The translations under genes were made by a program, and so were the position numbers. The notes beneath the pieces are model-generated. The model was not told the DNA's origin and did not search any database. It worked only from the letters and a program-made list of their open reading frames with translations. From contig JAKNDB010000085.1 of the NCBI GenBank assembly GCA_024305405.1, positions 1,789,001 through 1,853,000 of the forward strand: a stretch of 64,000 nucleotides of DNA, given 5' to 3'. Origin of the DNA: Dirofilaria immitis. Lineage: Eukaryota; Nematoda; Chromadorea; Rhabditida; Onchocercidae. Position 1 is the first letter of the stretch. The number at the start of each line of letters is the position of its first letter. This document shows, piece after piece, positions 1-10,267 of the stretch.

Positions 1-1060
1 ATCATCTGTACCGTTACTAATGATAGCATTGTTATCAATGACAATGCCTCCGAAGGATTATTTGATGTTGTCTTAGTAGTTATCCTGGCATATGCCGCAG
101 CTTTCTTAGCGGTTCGAGTTCGACTAGCAATTGGTTTTTCAAAGTTGTCTTGTTCTTGCCAAAGCTTCTCTGTGATTTCGCGATCATTATTATTATCGCT
201 GCTGATTTCCATAGGGCAAAGCATATTCAATGATCGGTTGAGTTGTTTCCCATCAGGTAGTTGTATCACGGCACTTCGCGTCCAACCATCTAGACCTTTA
301 TTAAGTTTAATTATTCGAGCGAGATTCCAAATACCACGAGGACTATTGGGTTCCACCACTAAAACTATTTCATTCACTTGCGGTAATCTTGCCTCCACTA
401 GTCGAGGAGCACGTATTTCCCTTTGTCCACGTTCTCTTAAAGAAGTGAGATAATCTTCTCTCCAAAATTTCCAGTAGGCATCTAACACTTTCAGAATACT
501 TGACCAATGCTTGATCAAGTTGTCCCTTGTGTTCAATACGTATGGCGTATATTCCTCCTCATGATTTTCATATTTAATTGGCATATGTAATGATGCCGTT
601 GGTAAAATAAAATCAATGGGACGTACAATTCTATAATCATCAAAACCGACATAAGTCAATGGACGTGTGTTCAATATTCCTTCTATTTCTGTAATTAGCG
701 TCATCATTTCTTTCTCAGTGAGTAATCTTCTTCCTATCGCTTTTGTTAAGGCTACTTTCGTTAATCCAATGAGTCGTTCATAAACACCACCGCCCCAAGG
801 AGCTCGTGGAATGGTGTTCTTCCAGATCATACCCTTTTCAGCCAAGAAATTGGCGTTTTTGTTCATTATTTGCTTGAATACTACTTGAAACTGACTAGCA
901 TTGTCGCTAAGTACTAGTTTTGGGTATCCTCTACGCGCGACGAATCGTCTCAAAATATGAGAAAAATTTTCAGCGGATAAATCTTCAACCAGTTCAAGGT
1001 GGACTGCTCTAGTTGTAAAGCATGGGAAAAGTGCAATCCATCTTTTAATCACTCCAGTAG
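1..1060 (-). pseudogene. Integrase catalytic core and DUF5641-like C-terminus, copy A, partial
   Basis: The minus strand is open from about 1,060 to the window edge. It reads RAVHLELVEDLS, then KLVLSDNASQF (second catalytic Asp), then WGGGVYERLIGL (catalytic Glu), so all three D-D-E residues are present counting the preceding segment. Further on come WRRE-type sequence (YWKFWREDYLTSL) and VLVVEPNSPRGIWNLARI, typical of the DUF5641 tail of Pao integrases. The end of the frame and the 3' LTR are outside the window. Confidence 0.88.
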
Positions 1061-1720
1061 AGGATTTAATCGAGAGGGGCCTAGGTAATCTAAATCAAAT
1101 GGTCTTGAACGCTGTACTCGCGATTCTGGTAAATTCGGCATTGGTGGTAATTTGAAAGGTTTTGCCTTCCATCGCCTACAAGCCATGCATGAGGATATTG
1201 TTCGTTTTATTGTGGCTCTTCCTTTCGGAATCCAGAATCTGCGTCTTATTGCGGACAATGTATGCGCAACACCAGCATGATACAAATTATTATATTGTTG
1301 TTCAATAATGAGTTTAGTTATATCATCTTTATCTGGTAAATAAATAGGATATTTACTTTCGTTATCCAATTCTGAATTTTCTAGTCGACTGTTGGACCTC
1401 CACAGTTTATCGTTTTTATCTTGGAAAAGATTCCACTTTTCTATCTCTACACTTGTTAAATTCTGGAATTGCGCCTCCCTAATTAGTAACCATTCTGCTA
1501 GATTGTAATCGTCCTTTGTCATTTCGATTCCTTGAATAGATAATGACTTTAACCATGATATGTCCATTTTGCACGTCTTTTTAATGAATCGGAGGGTCCA
1601 TACGGTCGCTCTAATGATTTTAGTCCATTTACCAAAACGGTGTGCTTCAATAAATCGAATACTATCGTTTGCATGATTACATGTAGCCGTCTTTGATAAA
1701 TTCAACATCACCGCTTGCAT
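1049..1720 (-). pseudogene. Integrase N-terminal part with H2C2 zinc-binding region, copy A
   Basis: 223 codons. Residues 145-190 contain the integrase H2C2 zinc-binding pattern ([12 protein letters not shown], then [14 protein letters not shown]), followed by FDLDYLGP, whose second Asp is the first residue of the D-D-E catalytic triad. The frame then ends at a stop (SRLNPLLE) because one base is missing in the C4 run near 1,076-1,080. The rest of the core continues in another frame towards position 1. Confidence 0.88.
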
Positions 1721-2045
1721 AAGTTCGTCTTCTGCTTTATAACTGAACTCTCCAATCGGCCATTGTGATGGATCTTTTTCTAGCCAGTGCGGTCAATTCC
1801 ACCATAATTTATTATAACGCAGTCTGGTTGGTGATATCCCTCTTGTGGCTATATCAGCTGGATTGTCATGACTCGGTAGATATCTCAACTTAAAATGTGA
1901 ATTTCGGATTTCTTCGCCCGTCTTTGTACAAATCGCGGAAGTGATTTTGATTCATTTTTACCCAAAAAGGGCACATTTTGCGTCAGACCATACAGTTGCA
2001 TATTTTTCTTGACATTGTAATTGCTTTAATACAAATCGGCCTGCT
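1721..2045 (-). pseudogene. RNase H remainder and connection to integrase, copy A, broken
   Basis: Two short frames can be followed on the minus strand. One has IPKLELLSLLIGVRAG and TVWSDAKCALF (a catalytic Asp of RNase H). After another one-base shift the next has LPSHDNPADIATRG, the very conserved end of the Pao RNase H region. A nonsense codon TGA at 1,793-1,795 follows the WWN motif, then the frame is open into the integrase. The shift positions near 2,105 and 1,965 lie in short A/T runs. Confidence 0.8.
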
Positions 2046-3089
2046 CTAACGCCTATCAGAAGAGATAACAACTCGAGTTTTGGAATCGATATATCTATCC
2101 TTTATTGGCGTTATTCGAGATTTAGCATATAACAAATGAGCTTTAGCGACTTTATATTCCTCGTCAATATATCTTATATAGACAGCAGTCGCATAGGCGA
2201 GTTTTGACGCATCTGTAAAGATGTGAAATTCCGTTGAATTGATGTTCCTTGTTATATGTCTTGGTATCTCTCTGACAATTTTGGGCCAATCTGATACAAG
2301 GACTTTCCACTGCTCTTTATTAGTGTCATTTATGGATTGATCCCATGAATATTTTTCCTTCCACAAGTGTTGAATGAACAGTTTGAGCCGCACCATGATC
2401 GGTGTCAAATATCCCAATGGATCGTATTGTGATGCTATGAACTGTAAAATCATTCTTTTTGTTAATTTTTTGTTTGACCATGGTCTCAATCTCAACTGCA
2501 TGGTGTCCAAGTTATGGTTCCAGTTAAGTCCGAAGAAGGTTTCCTTATTAGATGTATTCAGGTCATCTACTGGTAACCGTTTATTGAATTCCTTGTCATT
2601 GGATAAAAATTCTCTCACATTCATTGTTGCCTTTTTGAAGATTTCTTTGGTTTCAAGGTATTTAGTTATTGCTTCTTCTGTATTGTCAGCTGTCAAAACG
2701 ATGTTGTCCACATACAGGTTCTGTTTTATTTCATATGCCAGTCTAGTTGCCGTATTATCTAAATGATATTTGAGTGTTGCTGCTAACAGGAAAGGTGAAG
2801 ATATTACTCCAAATGGTACCCGTTTGAATCGATATGATTTGATATTCTTCTCGGATACCTCTTCATCTAGGTTCTTAACCCATAAAAATCTTGTGCAATT
2901 CCTCTCATCCGGATGTAGTCCTATTTGTAAGAATGCCTTTTCTGTATCCGCTACTATGACCAATTTCATCATTCGGAACCGCAACAACACACCGACTAGA
3001 TCGGGTAACATTACCGGTCCTCTGTGAAGGACATCATTGAGGCTTTTATACCCTTTCTGATGCGCTGACGCATCATACACTATTCTCAA
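2046..3089 (-). pseudogene. Reverse transcriptase and start of RNase H, copy A
   Basis: 347 codons. The frame starts at LRIVYDAS-type sequence (RIVYDASAHQKG), the beginning of the Pao RT fingers. Palm motifs follow: VADTEKAFLQIGL (first catalytic Asp), FKRVPFGVISSPFLL and the active-site box LYVDNIVL. The box is YVDN rather than YxDD; the second element also has YVDN, so this is a lineage trait and not damage. RT thumb sequence follows (SQYDPLGYLTP), then the RNase H start FHIFTDASKLAYA. A frameshift near 2,105 ends the frame before the rest of RNase H. Confidence 0.9.
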
Positions 3090-3642
3090 TTTTGTAGTGT
3101 TTTTGTTAGGATTCCAGACTTCATGATGGGGAGGTAATGTATGACTCCGACTTCATCATTCTGTGGAACTTCTTCAATTATAACTGTTTGTAATTGTTCT
3201 ATTATTGTATTGTGATACACTTGAAGGAGCGAGTTGTGTTGTAATTTTGTGATTAGGTTCTTTAAGCGACCCATGCACAAGCCATAGTTGTCGCTGAGCT
3301 TTTGGGTAGAATCTCTCCAAGGCCAACAGACATGATAACGCTCCTTCTTTCTTATAAGTGTTCTTTGAAAGCGCTCCAGTATTTTTCATCATCATTATCA
3401 TTCGGAGACTCTTGGATACCAATCGCTTCTAGTCTCCAAAAATTTTCTAATTCCGAATTAATATTAGCCCTAACAGTACATACCAAATTTTGCAAAGAGA
3501 TGTTATTCTTACAAAGTTTACTTATATCTCCAGTACCGAAAATGATAGGACCGACCCTTGTTTGTACCAGCATATGGCCTGTATGTAATTCTTGTTCCTG
3601 TTGTATTTTGATAAACTTAAAGAAGTGATCGGCTCCAACCAA
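3086..3642 (-). pseudogene. Protease-RT linker and RT N-terminus of copy A, broken
   Basis: Three overlapping short frames cover this stretch. The first (3,352-3,642) includes GADHFFKF and GPIIFGTGD, typical of the Pao linker after the protease. It loses frame at an A5 run (3,382-3,386) where copy B has A6. The next frame contains LSDNYGLCMGRLKNL, the conserved lead-in to the RT domain. A second shift occurs at the C4 run near 3,128-3,131 and is shared with copy B. The homologous stretch of the second element (THYLPHHEV) is unbroken. Confidence 0.8.
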
Positions 3643-3976
3643 TATGTCGGGTTCTCCCCACCGATTTGTTAGTATTTGAAATTTGTCTTTCTTCGGGGAA
3701 TCACCACTTGCAATTCGTTAGTTATATGATCAACCACATTAACCGCTAATGTTACAACATCGTTGTCCACTGTTTGTACGCTCAATTGAGTAGAAATTGT
3801 GCGGTAGGGCGTTGGATTCTTTACGCCAAATGGAGTTATTTTAATGATTTGTTTGTCAGTTTCTGTTAATTCCAACTGTTGCGCTAGTTTCTGAGAAATG
3901 AAGGATAGTTGCGATCCTGAATCGAATAGTGCTAAAGCCTTCGCTTGCCGTTGGGGCTGAGTAGGATTAAAAACTT
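3640..3976 (-). pseudogene. Aspartic protease region of BEL/Pao copy A, frameshifted
   Basis: The minus strand encodes LFDSGSQLSFIS near 3,910-3,945. DSGS is the catalytic turn of retroviral-type aspartic proteases. Further protease and linker sequence follows (3,669-3,875), ending at a stop. Gag, this segment and the next pol segment are in different frames. BEL/Pao elements normally encode one long Gag-Pol polyprotein, so these are decay or sequence errors. The identical breaks in copy B show they predate the inverted duplication. Confidence 0.75.
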
Positions 3977-5287
3977 TTATTTCCTTACATAGGAGTAAAG
4001 TTCCGTTTGCGACGTTTGCTTGAGCGGTATTGCTTGAGTTACTGAGGAATGCCGGACAATCCGTTTTCGGGAGCGTTCGAAGATTTTCGTGAACATTCTT
4101 GACATCGGAATGAACCAGATTGTTTGAAGAGGTTGTCTCTTTCTATTTCTACATAGCGCACTGTTGTGAAAGGCTTTGCAATAAAAACATCGTTTCCTTA
4201 ATTTGCACCTCTCACTAAAGTGACTGTCTTTAAAACAGATCAAACATTTCTTCAATAATTTGAGGCGACTTCTTCTGCCATCAGTAGTCGGATAGACATC
4301 GCATTCGCTATCCCAATGATTTTGATTGCAAAATACACACGGTCTTTTAGCTACCGCGGGTTGCGAAGAGTATTGAATACTTCGACCTGTAGATGATAAT
4401 AGTTTTGAATTGCTATGTACCATTGATAGTGCTGATGATCCTCCAGGACTATATTTCAACTTTGGTCCTGTCTTATTGATTGTAGGTTTAATATCAGTAT
4501 GTGCACTTGGTGTTTTGCAAAATTTGACCTTTTCGCATCGAGTGACTCTCTTTAACAAGAAATCTCTTAGTTTTGAAACTGTCCAGGGCGCATCCTTCTC
4601 CTTTTGCTCAAATACTTTATCCAAGATCCAATGTGGCAGCTTATCCTCAATCCAATGCTCAATACTTGATTGCTCCATATCCTCACCTAGTGCTTCTAGT
4701 TGACGTATTACTCTTTCAATATGTTCGATCATTCTCACCCATTCCTTTTCGTCTCTTTTAATGAATCTGAGTTCCTTATATAATATGGCCGTTGCTGTCG
4801 AGGGATCACCATATTTCTCTTTAAGTAATCGTCTTATAATTTCGTAATTCTCTGGTGCAATGTCATATCCCGATACTGCTTCTAGCGCGTTTCCTCTGAG
4901 ACACGAATACAAATAATTTAACTTTTGAATTTCAGGAATTGCTTGTGAATGGACATCTGCATTGAAGCTGCTCCAAAATTGACGCCATTGCCTGGGATCA
5001 CCAGTAAACATAGGAAGGGATAATTGCGGAAGATTGACCGTAGAGTTCGAAGGAGTTAATTTTTCCTGTACCTTTCCCATCTCCTTGAATAATAGTTCCG
5101 ACTTTTGTTCGGCTTCACGTTTATATTTTGATAATGTTAACAGCGCCTCTTTCCCCTCATGTATTATTTGGAATAGTCCATGTTCACCTTCGGTAATTGA
5201 TTCGTAAGCCTTTTCTTCTTCATTCCTTTTTTTTTGTTGCAGTGATGGTTTGAATAAATTTAAGCCATTTATCATACGCGTCTTCAA
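3977..5287 (-). CDS. Gag of BEL/Pao copy A
   Basis: An open frame of 436 codons. Residues 60-260 contain the Pao Gag region (LPMFTGDPRQWRQFW, then CLRGNALEAVSGY, then GDPSTATAILYKEL), matching DUF1759. Residues 315-385 carry three zinc knuckles: CVFCNQNHWDSEC, CLICFKDSHFSERC and CFYCKAFHNSALC. The protein would form the nucleoprotein particle. The first 17 or so residues are not native: the true N-terminal part lies upstream in another frame (contains LECPDPNLSLEQQ) and joins this frame at an A9 run near 5,229-5,237, where a one-base shift has occurred. The C-terminal end also leaves the protease frame. The same protein is encoded by copy B. Confidence 0.88.
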   Translation of the reverse strand: MKTRMINGLNLFKPSLQQKKRNEEEKAYESITEGEHGLFQIIHEGKEALLTLSKYKREAEQKSELLFKEMGKVQEKLTPSNSTVNLPQLSLPMFTGDPRQWRQFWSSFNADVHSQAIPEIQKLNYLYSCLRGNALEAVSGYDIAPENYEIIRRLLKEKYGDPSTATAILYKELRFIKRDEKEWVRMIEHIERVIRQLEALGEDMEQSSIEHWIEDKLPHWILDKVFEQKEKDAPWTVSKLRDFLLKRVTRCEKVKFCKTPSAHTDIKPTINKTGPKLKYSPGGSSALSMVHSNSKLLSSTGRSIQYSSQPAVAKRPCVFCNQNHWDSECDVYPTTDGRRSRLKLLKKCLICFKDSHFSERCKLRKRCFYCKAFHNSALCRNRKRQPLQTIWFIPMSRMFTKIFERSRKRIVRHSSVTQAIPLKQTSQTELYSYVRK

Positions 5288-5484
5288 GCGACTTAACGCA
5301 TAATTGGATTCTATCTAGTTTATCTTCGAGTACATGTTTCCTTGTTGTATAAAGATTTCCTTGTTGTTCGAGTGACAAATTCGGATCCGGGCACTCTAAC
5401 TCTAGGGAATTTATTTCTTGAAGAAGAACGACTAACCTGTTCTTCGCTGGTTGAATACTGGCAATGATGGTACTTGATATCGTA

Positions 5485-5501
5485 CCTCACCTCGGGCACC
5501 A
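5485..5501 (-). other. Candidate primer-binding site of copy A
   Basis: Directly inside the LTR the minus strand reads AATTTT then TGGTGCCCGAGGTGAGG. TGG at this place pairs with the CCA end of a tRNA. The second, unrelated element has TGGTGCC at the same position behind the same AATTTT. I do not assign the tRNA. Confidence 0.6.
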
Positions 5502-5992
5502 AAAATTATATCGCGTCTTTCTTGGGTGTGAGCTGACGTCGAGGGGACCAAATGTCACCAGTGTTGGGTATTGAGTAGGGTATAGTGGAGCTGTATTGAG
5601 AGCACACCGTGAAGCCGAAACGTTTATTACTGATTGTATGGTGATAACAATAATCTTGATGATGATCACTCGTGGTTTATATCTTCCCAGAAGTGGAAGT
5701 GGTTAATTCTAGCACCGGAAACATACCGGATATGGAGGAAACATTACAGTAAGATTAAAAGGGAGATTAGCGTGGGAAAATAAGCGTTTGAACATAAAGA
5801 TGTAGATTGGTTAGATAACAACAAAAACGTGTGAAAAAACAATTTTAAGGAATGTGGATATGACTGGGATGATTCATAGTTTCATGAGCATTAATTTACA
5901 GTGAGTAATCTATTTGCTTATTTGTTTACAATAAGAAATTTATTTAATTATGTAATTTTATGTTGGAGTTTCGCGAATCAGCGTTCGCGACA
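5502..5992 (-). repeat. 5' LTR of copy A
   Basis: On the minus strand the LTR begins TGTCGCGAACGC at 5,992 and runs to just before the primer-binding site at 5,501, about 490 bp. The inverted copy at 23,418-23,908 is almost base-identical. The start resembles the TGTCGGGAAACC start of the other BEL/Pao element in the window. The 3' partner LTR is not in the window, so the inner border is set by the primer-binding site and may be off by a few bases. Confidence 0.75.
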
Positions 5993-8260
5993 ATCGGCCT
6001 TGTTGATAGTGATGACAATGTTACAGCGCTTCGTGATAGCTGTAATCATTGAACATTGTCACTGTGGTTATAATTTTTAAGTATTTGTGAATAAATATTA
6101 ATGGTATATATCTGATATTGATATTTTGAAAACAAATAATCAAAATAATCGTTGAAAATCGTTAAATCCAAAAATTTGGGCCCTAAAAATATATTATTTA
6201 CATCTAATAAGTATTATGTCATATTTATTCAAGCATCCTTTATGTTTTCTTTTACAATTATCCACTCCACTTATTAATCTACAATAATAGTTACACCTCA
6301 TTGTGTTTCACAGGAGTTCCCATCATTAGTAGTTTTCGTTTTTTAATTGTTGTTATTGCTGAAGAATCCACAATTAACCGAAGTGTTATTCAATATGTAT
6401 TGAAAAGATATTGTATTTTAAAATTATATGAATTAATGGGCCCAAATTTTATTAAAATTTTCATTCCATTATTACTATTAATCAGGAATACTTAATTGGA
6501 ATATTTTCCAGAAAATAATGATGCATTGATATGATTGAAAAAGAATAAATAATGGTCATCATTATTATATCATTCAACTCGGAAAAAGTGTAAAATGATA
6601 AAGAAAAGAAAATAATTGTTGACCTGTTAAATTTATGCTTTAGAAATTAATCGTTAAAACCAAAATTAATTATTATCAAAATCAAGAAGAAGATCGAAAA
6701 GGAAAGAAATTGAAGGTAATAATTTACATGAAGCTGGCGGCGATAACCATCGTTTTGTCAATTCTTCAGCATGTGTTACCTACAAACGAAATCATTGATT
6801 AATTCCTTAAATTAATTCTCAATAATATAATAATAATTAATTAATCACTGATTAATTAGATAACTTGAAAAAGGATATATATTTTTTGATAGTTCCAAAA
6901 TTCTAAAGTATAAAATTTCAAATTTTTTCAATCTACTAAATAATTATTGGTAACGTTAATTTTTGATCATATATCAACGATATCTAATTTTATAATGAAA
7001 TTACAAAATTCTATTATAGATTATAACGTTTAGTTGAAATGTCTAATCAGCAATTTGATAATTTAAAATAATATAATTATATTTTAAACTGAAATATACT
7101 TTAAAGTAGTTGAAAACGTGATGCAAATTTTTAATTGAAATTGATTCTAACGTAAAAAGTATTGATAAGGATGAATTGTTGAATTTATTCATTTCATTTT
7201 TCTCTTCATCCAACAATAATGCCATAAAATTCAGAAAAGGTTTTATTCGCAAATTAATTCCAATTAGTAACATTTTCAAGTAGGATTCGCTTGACTAATA
7301 ATATTATTAATGAAGTGTAAACAAACATTTTACTGCAAAAGAGTAAACTAATGTATATTGAACAATTAATGAAATCATTTCAGCATGCAAAAATTAATAA
7401 TATCAATTGCAAAAATATATCCATTTAATGTTTTTCTGTCAAAAAAAAGCATAAATAAAATCTGAAGTGAAATTACAGGAAAAATGTATAACTGCTTTGC
7501 ATAAATTATTTTGAACAATGCAATATGGTAATTTAAATAAATTTTTCTGACATGAAGGATTAAACATTAGTGCTAAATATTGACCGAATAATCTCCTCGC
7601 TTCATTATTACACGTGGATTGCCATTTTTATTACACGTAGATAGATTGCCACTCCCATCCCAAAAGCATTTATAAGTACGATTGTTCAGGAACTCATATA
7701 GTTAACAGTGATAGCATTTAGTTTCATCGTCAAATTCTCTCTTACCATTTCATTTTGCAATATGCTTTGTTGTAGAATGTTAACCACTTCTTAGAATATT
7801 GTATTATAAGAGATTTTGAAAGTTTATGATAAGTGTATAAATAAGCGTTTCTTTTTTTCCACCAATTCGAAAGAAATCTTTCGATTTGTTTCTTTTCAGT
7901 GCAAGAATAATTACTTCTTTTTAACCATAAAAACTTCGCGTTACAATATTTGCAGCAACCTCAGTTAGAATGAATTTGCCATATTTATGATTTGAGTAGA
8001 CATGCGTGTTTTATTAGCAATGAATGCAAGATCATTATTTATTCAATATTAATAATTTAGAAAAGTCATTTATTACAAGAAAATTCTCTCTCTTTCTTCA
8101 ACGAAATTTAATTTGCTATTAAATTTGAATAGTTTTCAGAATCAACGTGAAAGTATTACTACAAGAATGAATTTCATCTGTTTCAACATACTCTTTTTCC
8201 AACTGTACAACATTCAAATTATCGTAAGTTCGTTAGAAGTTTTCTTGGAAAAAAAGAGAG
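5993..8260. other. Non-element part of the left arm, no gene recognised
   Basis: About 2.3 kb of AT-rich DNA between the LTR and the zinc-finger gene, duplicated in the right arm (21,150-23,417). Two small frames (64 codons at 6,301-6,495, plus; 78 codons at 7,043-7,279, minus) are identical in both arms, but that follows from DNA identity and is not evidence of selection. The 64-codon frame follows a good acceptor (TTTCACAG at 6,312). Positions 7,715-8,260 are also related to 28,590-28,850 upstream of the third zinc-finger copy, and probably hold the zinc-finger promoter. Confidence 0.6.
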
Positions 8261-9141
8261 CAATATAATATTTCAAATTTTAAAACTGTACAAATCTGTG
8301 ATTCTTATATAATTTGAGAAAGCACAACCGCAACAAACAGAGCCATTGGATTTATCGATGCAAAAAAACAATGAGAAAGAAATAAAATCGTTGAAATTAT
8401 CAGTGCTAAAAAGAATGAAGAACAATCAGCGAATTTATGGAACGTATCAGATCAAGAAGCGATTAAAGATAATTTCAAATGGGAAAGGAGTATTGTTAGA
8501 ATAAGGAAAATTCGATGTGAGATATGCGGAAAAATGGTTAAATATTTAAGAAGTCACATGCTGATGCACAACAGTGAGAAGCTATATCTTTGTGCGAAAT
8601 GCGGGAATCGTTTCACTCACCTATCCGGTTTGAAATATCATATAACAACTCACATTGATGGTGAGCCATACCATTATTGTAAGACAAATGGGAAAAATCC
8701 CACTCGATCGTTTCTTTGCGGGATATGCGGAAAAGGTTTCACTAGAAAACACGGCTTGAAACAGCACATGTCTACTCATACTAATGAGAAACCATACCCT
8801 TGTACGATATGCGGGAAATGTTTTTCTCGCTCATCCAGTCTGAAACGACATATAAGAATTATTCATAGAGGTAAGAAGCTGTAATTGTAAGATGTGCGGA
8901 GGAAACTTTTCTATGCATTCGAGTTTAAAGAAGCACATAGAGAGAAATCATTGTATCTTGGTATGAAATTGTAGAGTTGTTCGAAACGCGTCGAAATAAA
9001 AATCATATGTTCTGCAAGCACGCAATAAAAGTTTTCGTTTGGATGAAAATTTCAAATTACAGATGAAAATATTTCACACTAAATAACACAGTAACAATTA
9101 AGCATCAAAATACACGTTGTTTCATCGGTGATTTTTATTTT
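8261..9141. repeat. Left inner arm of the palindrome, zinc-finger part
   Basis: Inverted homology to 20,128-21,149, collinear with the outer arms but clearly more diverged, with several indels. It ends at ACACGTTGTTTCATC, where the right arm jumps directly to the sequence matching 10,268. Confidence 0.85.
8440..8970 (+). CDS. C2H2 zinc-finger protein, left copy, probably broken at the last finger
   Basis: The open frame starts upstream of the first ATG (8,534) and reads SAKKNEEQ, then a short finger CEICGKMVKYLRSHMLMH, then YLCAKCGNRFTHLSGLKYH, FLCGICGKGFTRKHGLKQH and YPCTICGKCFSRSSSLKRH with an H-x4-H end. TGEKP-like linkers (TNEKPY) join the last two. A stop at 8,882-8,884 is caused by a two-base loss relative to the right copy. 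A further intact finger (CKMCGGNFSMHSSLKKH) follows in another frame to about 8,965. Relative to the right copy one linker/finger segment is missing near 8,690. C2H2 arrays of this form bind DNA, so a transcription factor is likely. Upstream, EPLDLSMQK (8,345-8,372) contains a PLDLS motif but is one base out of frame. Confidence 0.8.
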
Positions 9142-10267
9142 TATCATTTCTAATATTGTTGATTATTTATTTGCTACTTCACAGATTGATTGAACTCTTT
9201 CCATTTAATGAATCAATCATTCATTATTATTCACAGCAGTTATTTGTTATTATTTTTAATATTATTACTTATTATAAGTTACTACATTTTTCTATTTTAA
9301 TTAAATTTTGTTGTTTTTTTTCCACTTTTTCTTGACTGCTTTACTTCCAGAAGGTAAAAATTATTGGAAAGTGAGGTGTTTCCTTAACTTTTAATATTAT
9401 AGTTCCCATGAACGGATTCATATCAATTCGCACTTTTTAATTCTTCATGAAGTTTGATTAAGCGGTATAGTTACCTGGAATATAACAGAATACTGTCAAA
9501 CAGATAATGTGAAAGCATATTTTATAGCAACAAAAGCCTTTCATCAACGCTTTACGCATGTAATAAAAGAAAAACGGTTTAAAATTACTAAGAAATTTCA
9601 TGCCGAAAAATGAACTAATAACGATGAGAAAAAATTGATAAAATCTCTATGGTTGTTGAAATAATTTGAAGAGAATTTATTAATTTCCTATAGTTTATGC
9701 TAAACACAAATACATTATACTTGTTTGTTCCCTTCCAATGTTATTAACTTTAAAATTTATGATTTATCAAATGTAATAAATTGAATTTACCAAATTTAAT
9801 GGAATTTTTGAAACAAAACAAAGAAGGATATTCTTGAAACAATTGCAAAAAGCCGAAAAAAACATTCGAATTTCTCAAAAATTTCGAAAAAGATTTGAAC
9901 TGCAAAGTTTGTTCGACATCTCAGCCATTTTAATAACCAGAGTAAGGAAAAGAATATCATATCGATTCATACTTTTTAATTCGTCATGAAGTTTAATTAA
10001 ATGGCATAGTTACACGGAAGATAAAAGAATATTGTCGAATAAACAATATAAAAGTATATTTCATAGCAACAACAAGCTTATGTTCCATGTGATATTTCGT
10101 GCCGAAAAATGATTATGTTCGTTTTATAGTAACGGAAATGAGTGTGTCATTGTAAATGGAACATCGATGCAAACCAATGAATTGCATTTTACAGTTTGAT
10201 GTTACAGAATTCAATTTCATAATGCTTATTTGGATGCTTTTTGCTACCACTGCATTTGTTTATCTAA
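9142..10267. other. Left-arm-only segment with family repeats
   Basis: About 1.1 kb absent from the right arm. Its first part (9,142-9,560) matches the DNA following the third zinc-finger copy (29,665-30,310), so it is the original downstream flank of the gene family and the right arm has probably lost it. A module of about 130 bp (CGATTCATACTTTTTAATTC to ATAGCAACAA) occurs at 9,410-9,540, again at 9,958-10,085, and at 30,125-30,255. No protein gene is evident. Confidence 0.7.
9836..9958. repeat. Short inverted repeat, partner at 12,370-12,488
   Basis: About 120 bp around GAACTGCAAAGTTTGTTCGA is repeated in reverse at 12,370-12,488 with roughly 90 % identity by eye. The two lie 2.4 kb apart, both within the left side of the palindrome. 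Probably part of an older dispersed repeat. Confidence 0.75.

Larger units (their letters stand above)
1..5992 (-). mobile_element. BEL/Pao LTR retrotransposon, copy A, degenerate, 3' end outside the window
   Basis: Reading on the minus strand from 5,992 down to 1, the order is 5' LTR, primer-binding site, Gag with a DUF1759-like region and CCHC knuckles, aspartic protease, reverse transcriptase, RNase H, then integrase with an H2C2 zinc-binding region, catalytic core and a DUF5641-like tail. Protease before RT and integrase last, with this Gag type, is diagnostic of BEL/Pao. The 3' LTR lies beyond position 1, so no target duplication can be checked. The coding part has many frameshifts and at least one nonsense codon (1,793-1,795), so it is not autonomous as written. 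The section from 3,124 upward is shared with copy B as an inverted repeat. The section 1-3,123 (RT core, RNase H, integrase) is present only here. Confidence 0.93.
3124..8260. repeat. Left outer arm of a large palindrome
   Basis: This segment is the reverse complement of 21,150-26,287. Coordinates add to 29,411 at the outer end and fall to 29,408 near 7,100. The arm therefore differs by only three net indels over 5.1 kb: A5/A6 near 3,384, A5/A6 near 6,185 and one T near 6,777. There is also a CT-repeat difference near 8,094. It covers the 5' part of the retrotransposon plus flanking DNA. The outer end cuts through the RT gene. Confidence 0.95.

Noticed and set aside
145..453. 102-codon plus-strand frame over the integrase
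   Set aside because: Antisense shadow of the Pao integrase frame, which carries the recognisable motifs.
2374..3027. Two plus-strand frames of 130 and 85 codons
   Set aside because: Antisense to the reverse transcriptase; composition is the complement of conserved RT sequence.
4410..4761. Plus-strand frames over gag, and their twins at 24,649-25,000 on the minus strand
   Set aside because: Antisense shadows of Gag, identical in both arms only because the DNA is.
6301..7279. Small frames identical in both palindrome arms (64 and 78 codons)
   Set aside because: Identity follows from near-identical arms, so it is not evidence of selection. No motif recognised, although the 64-codon frame has a good acceptor.
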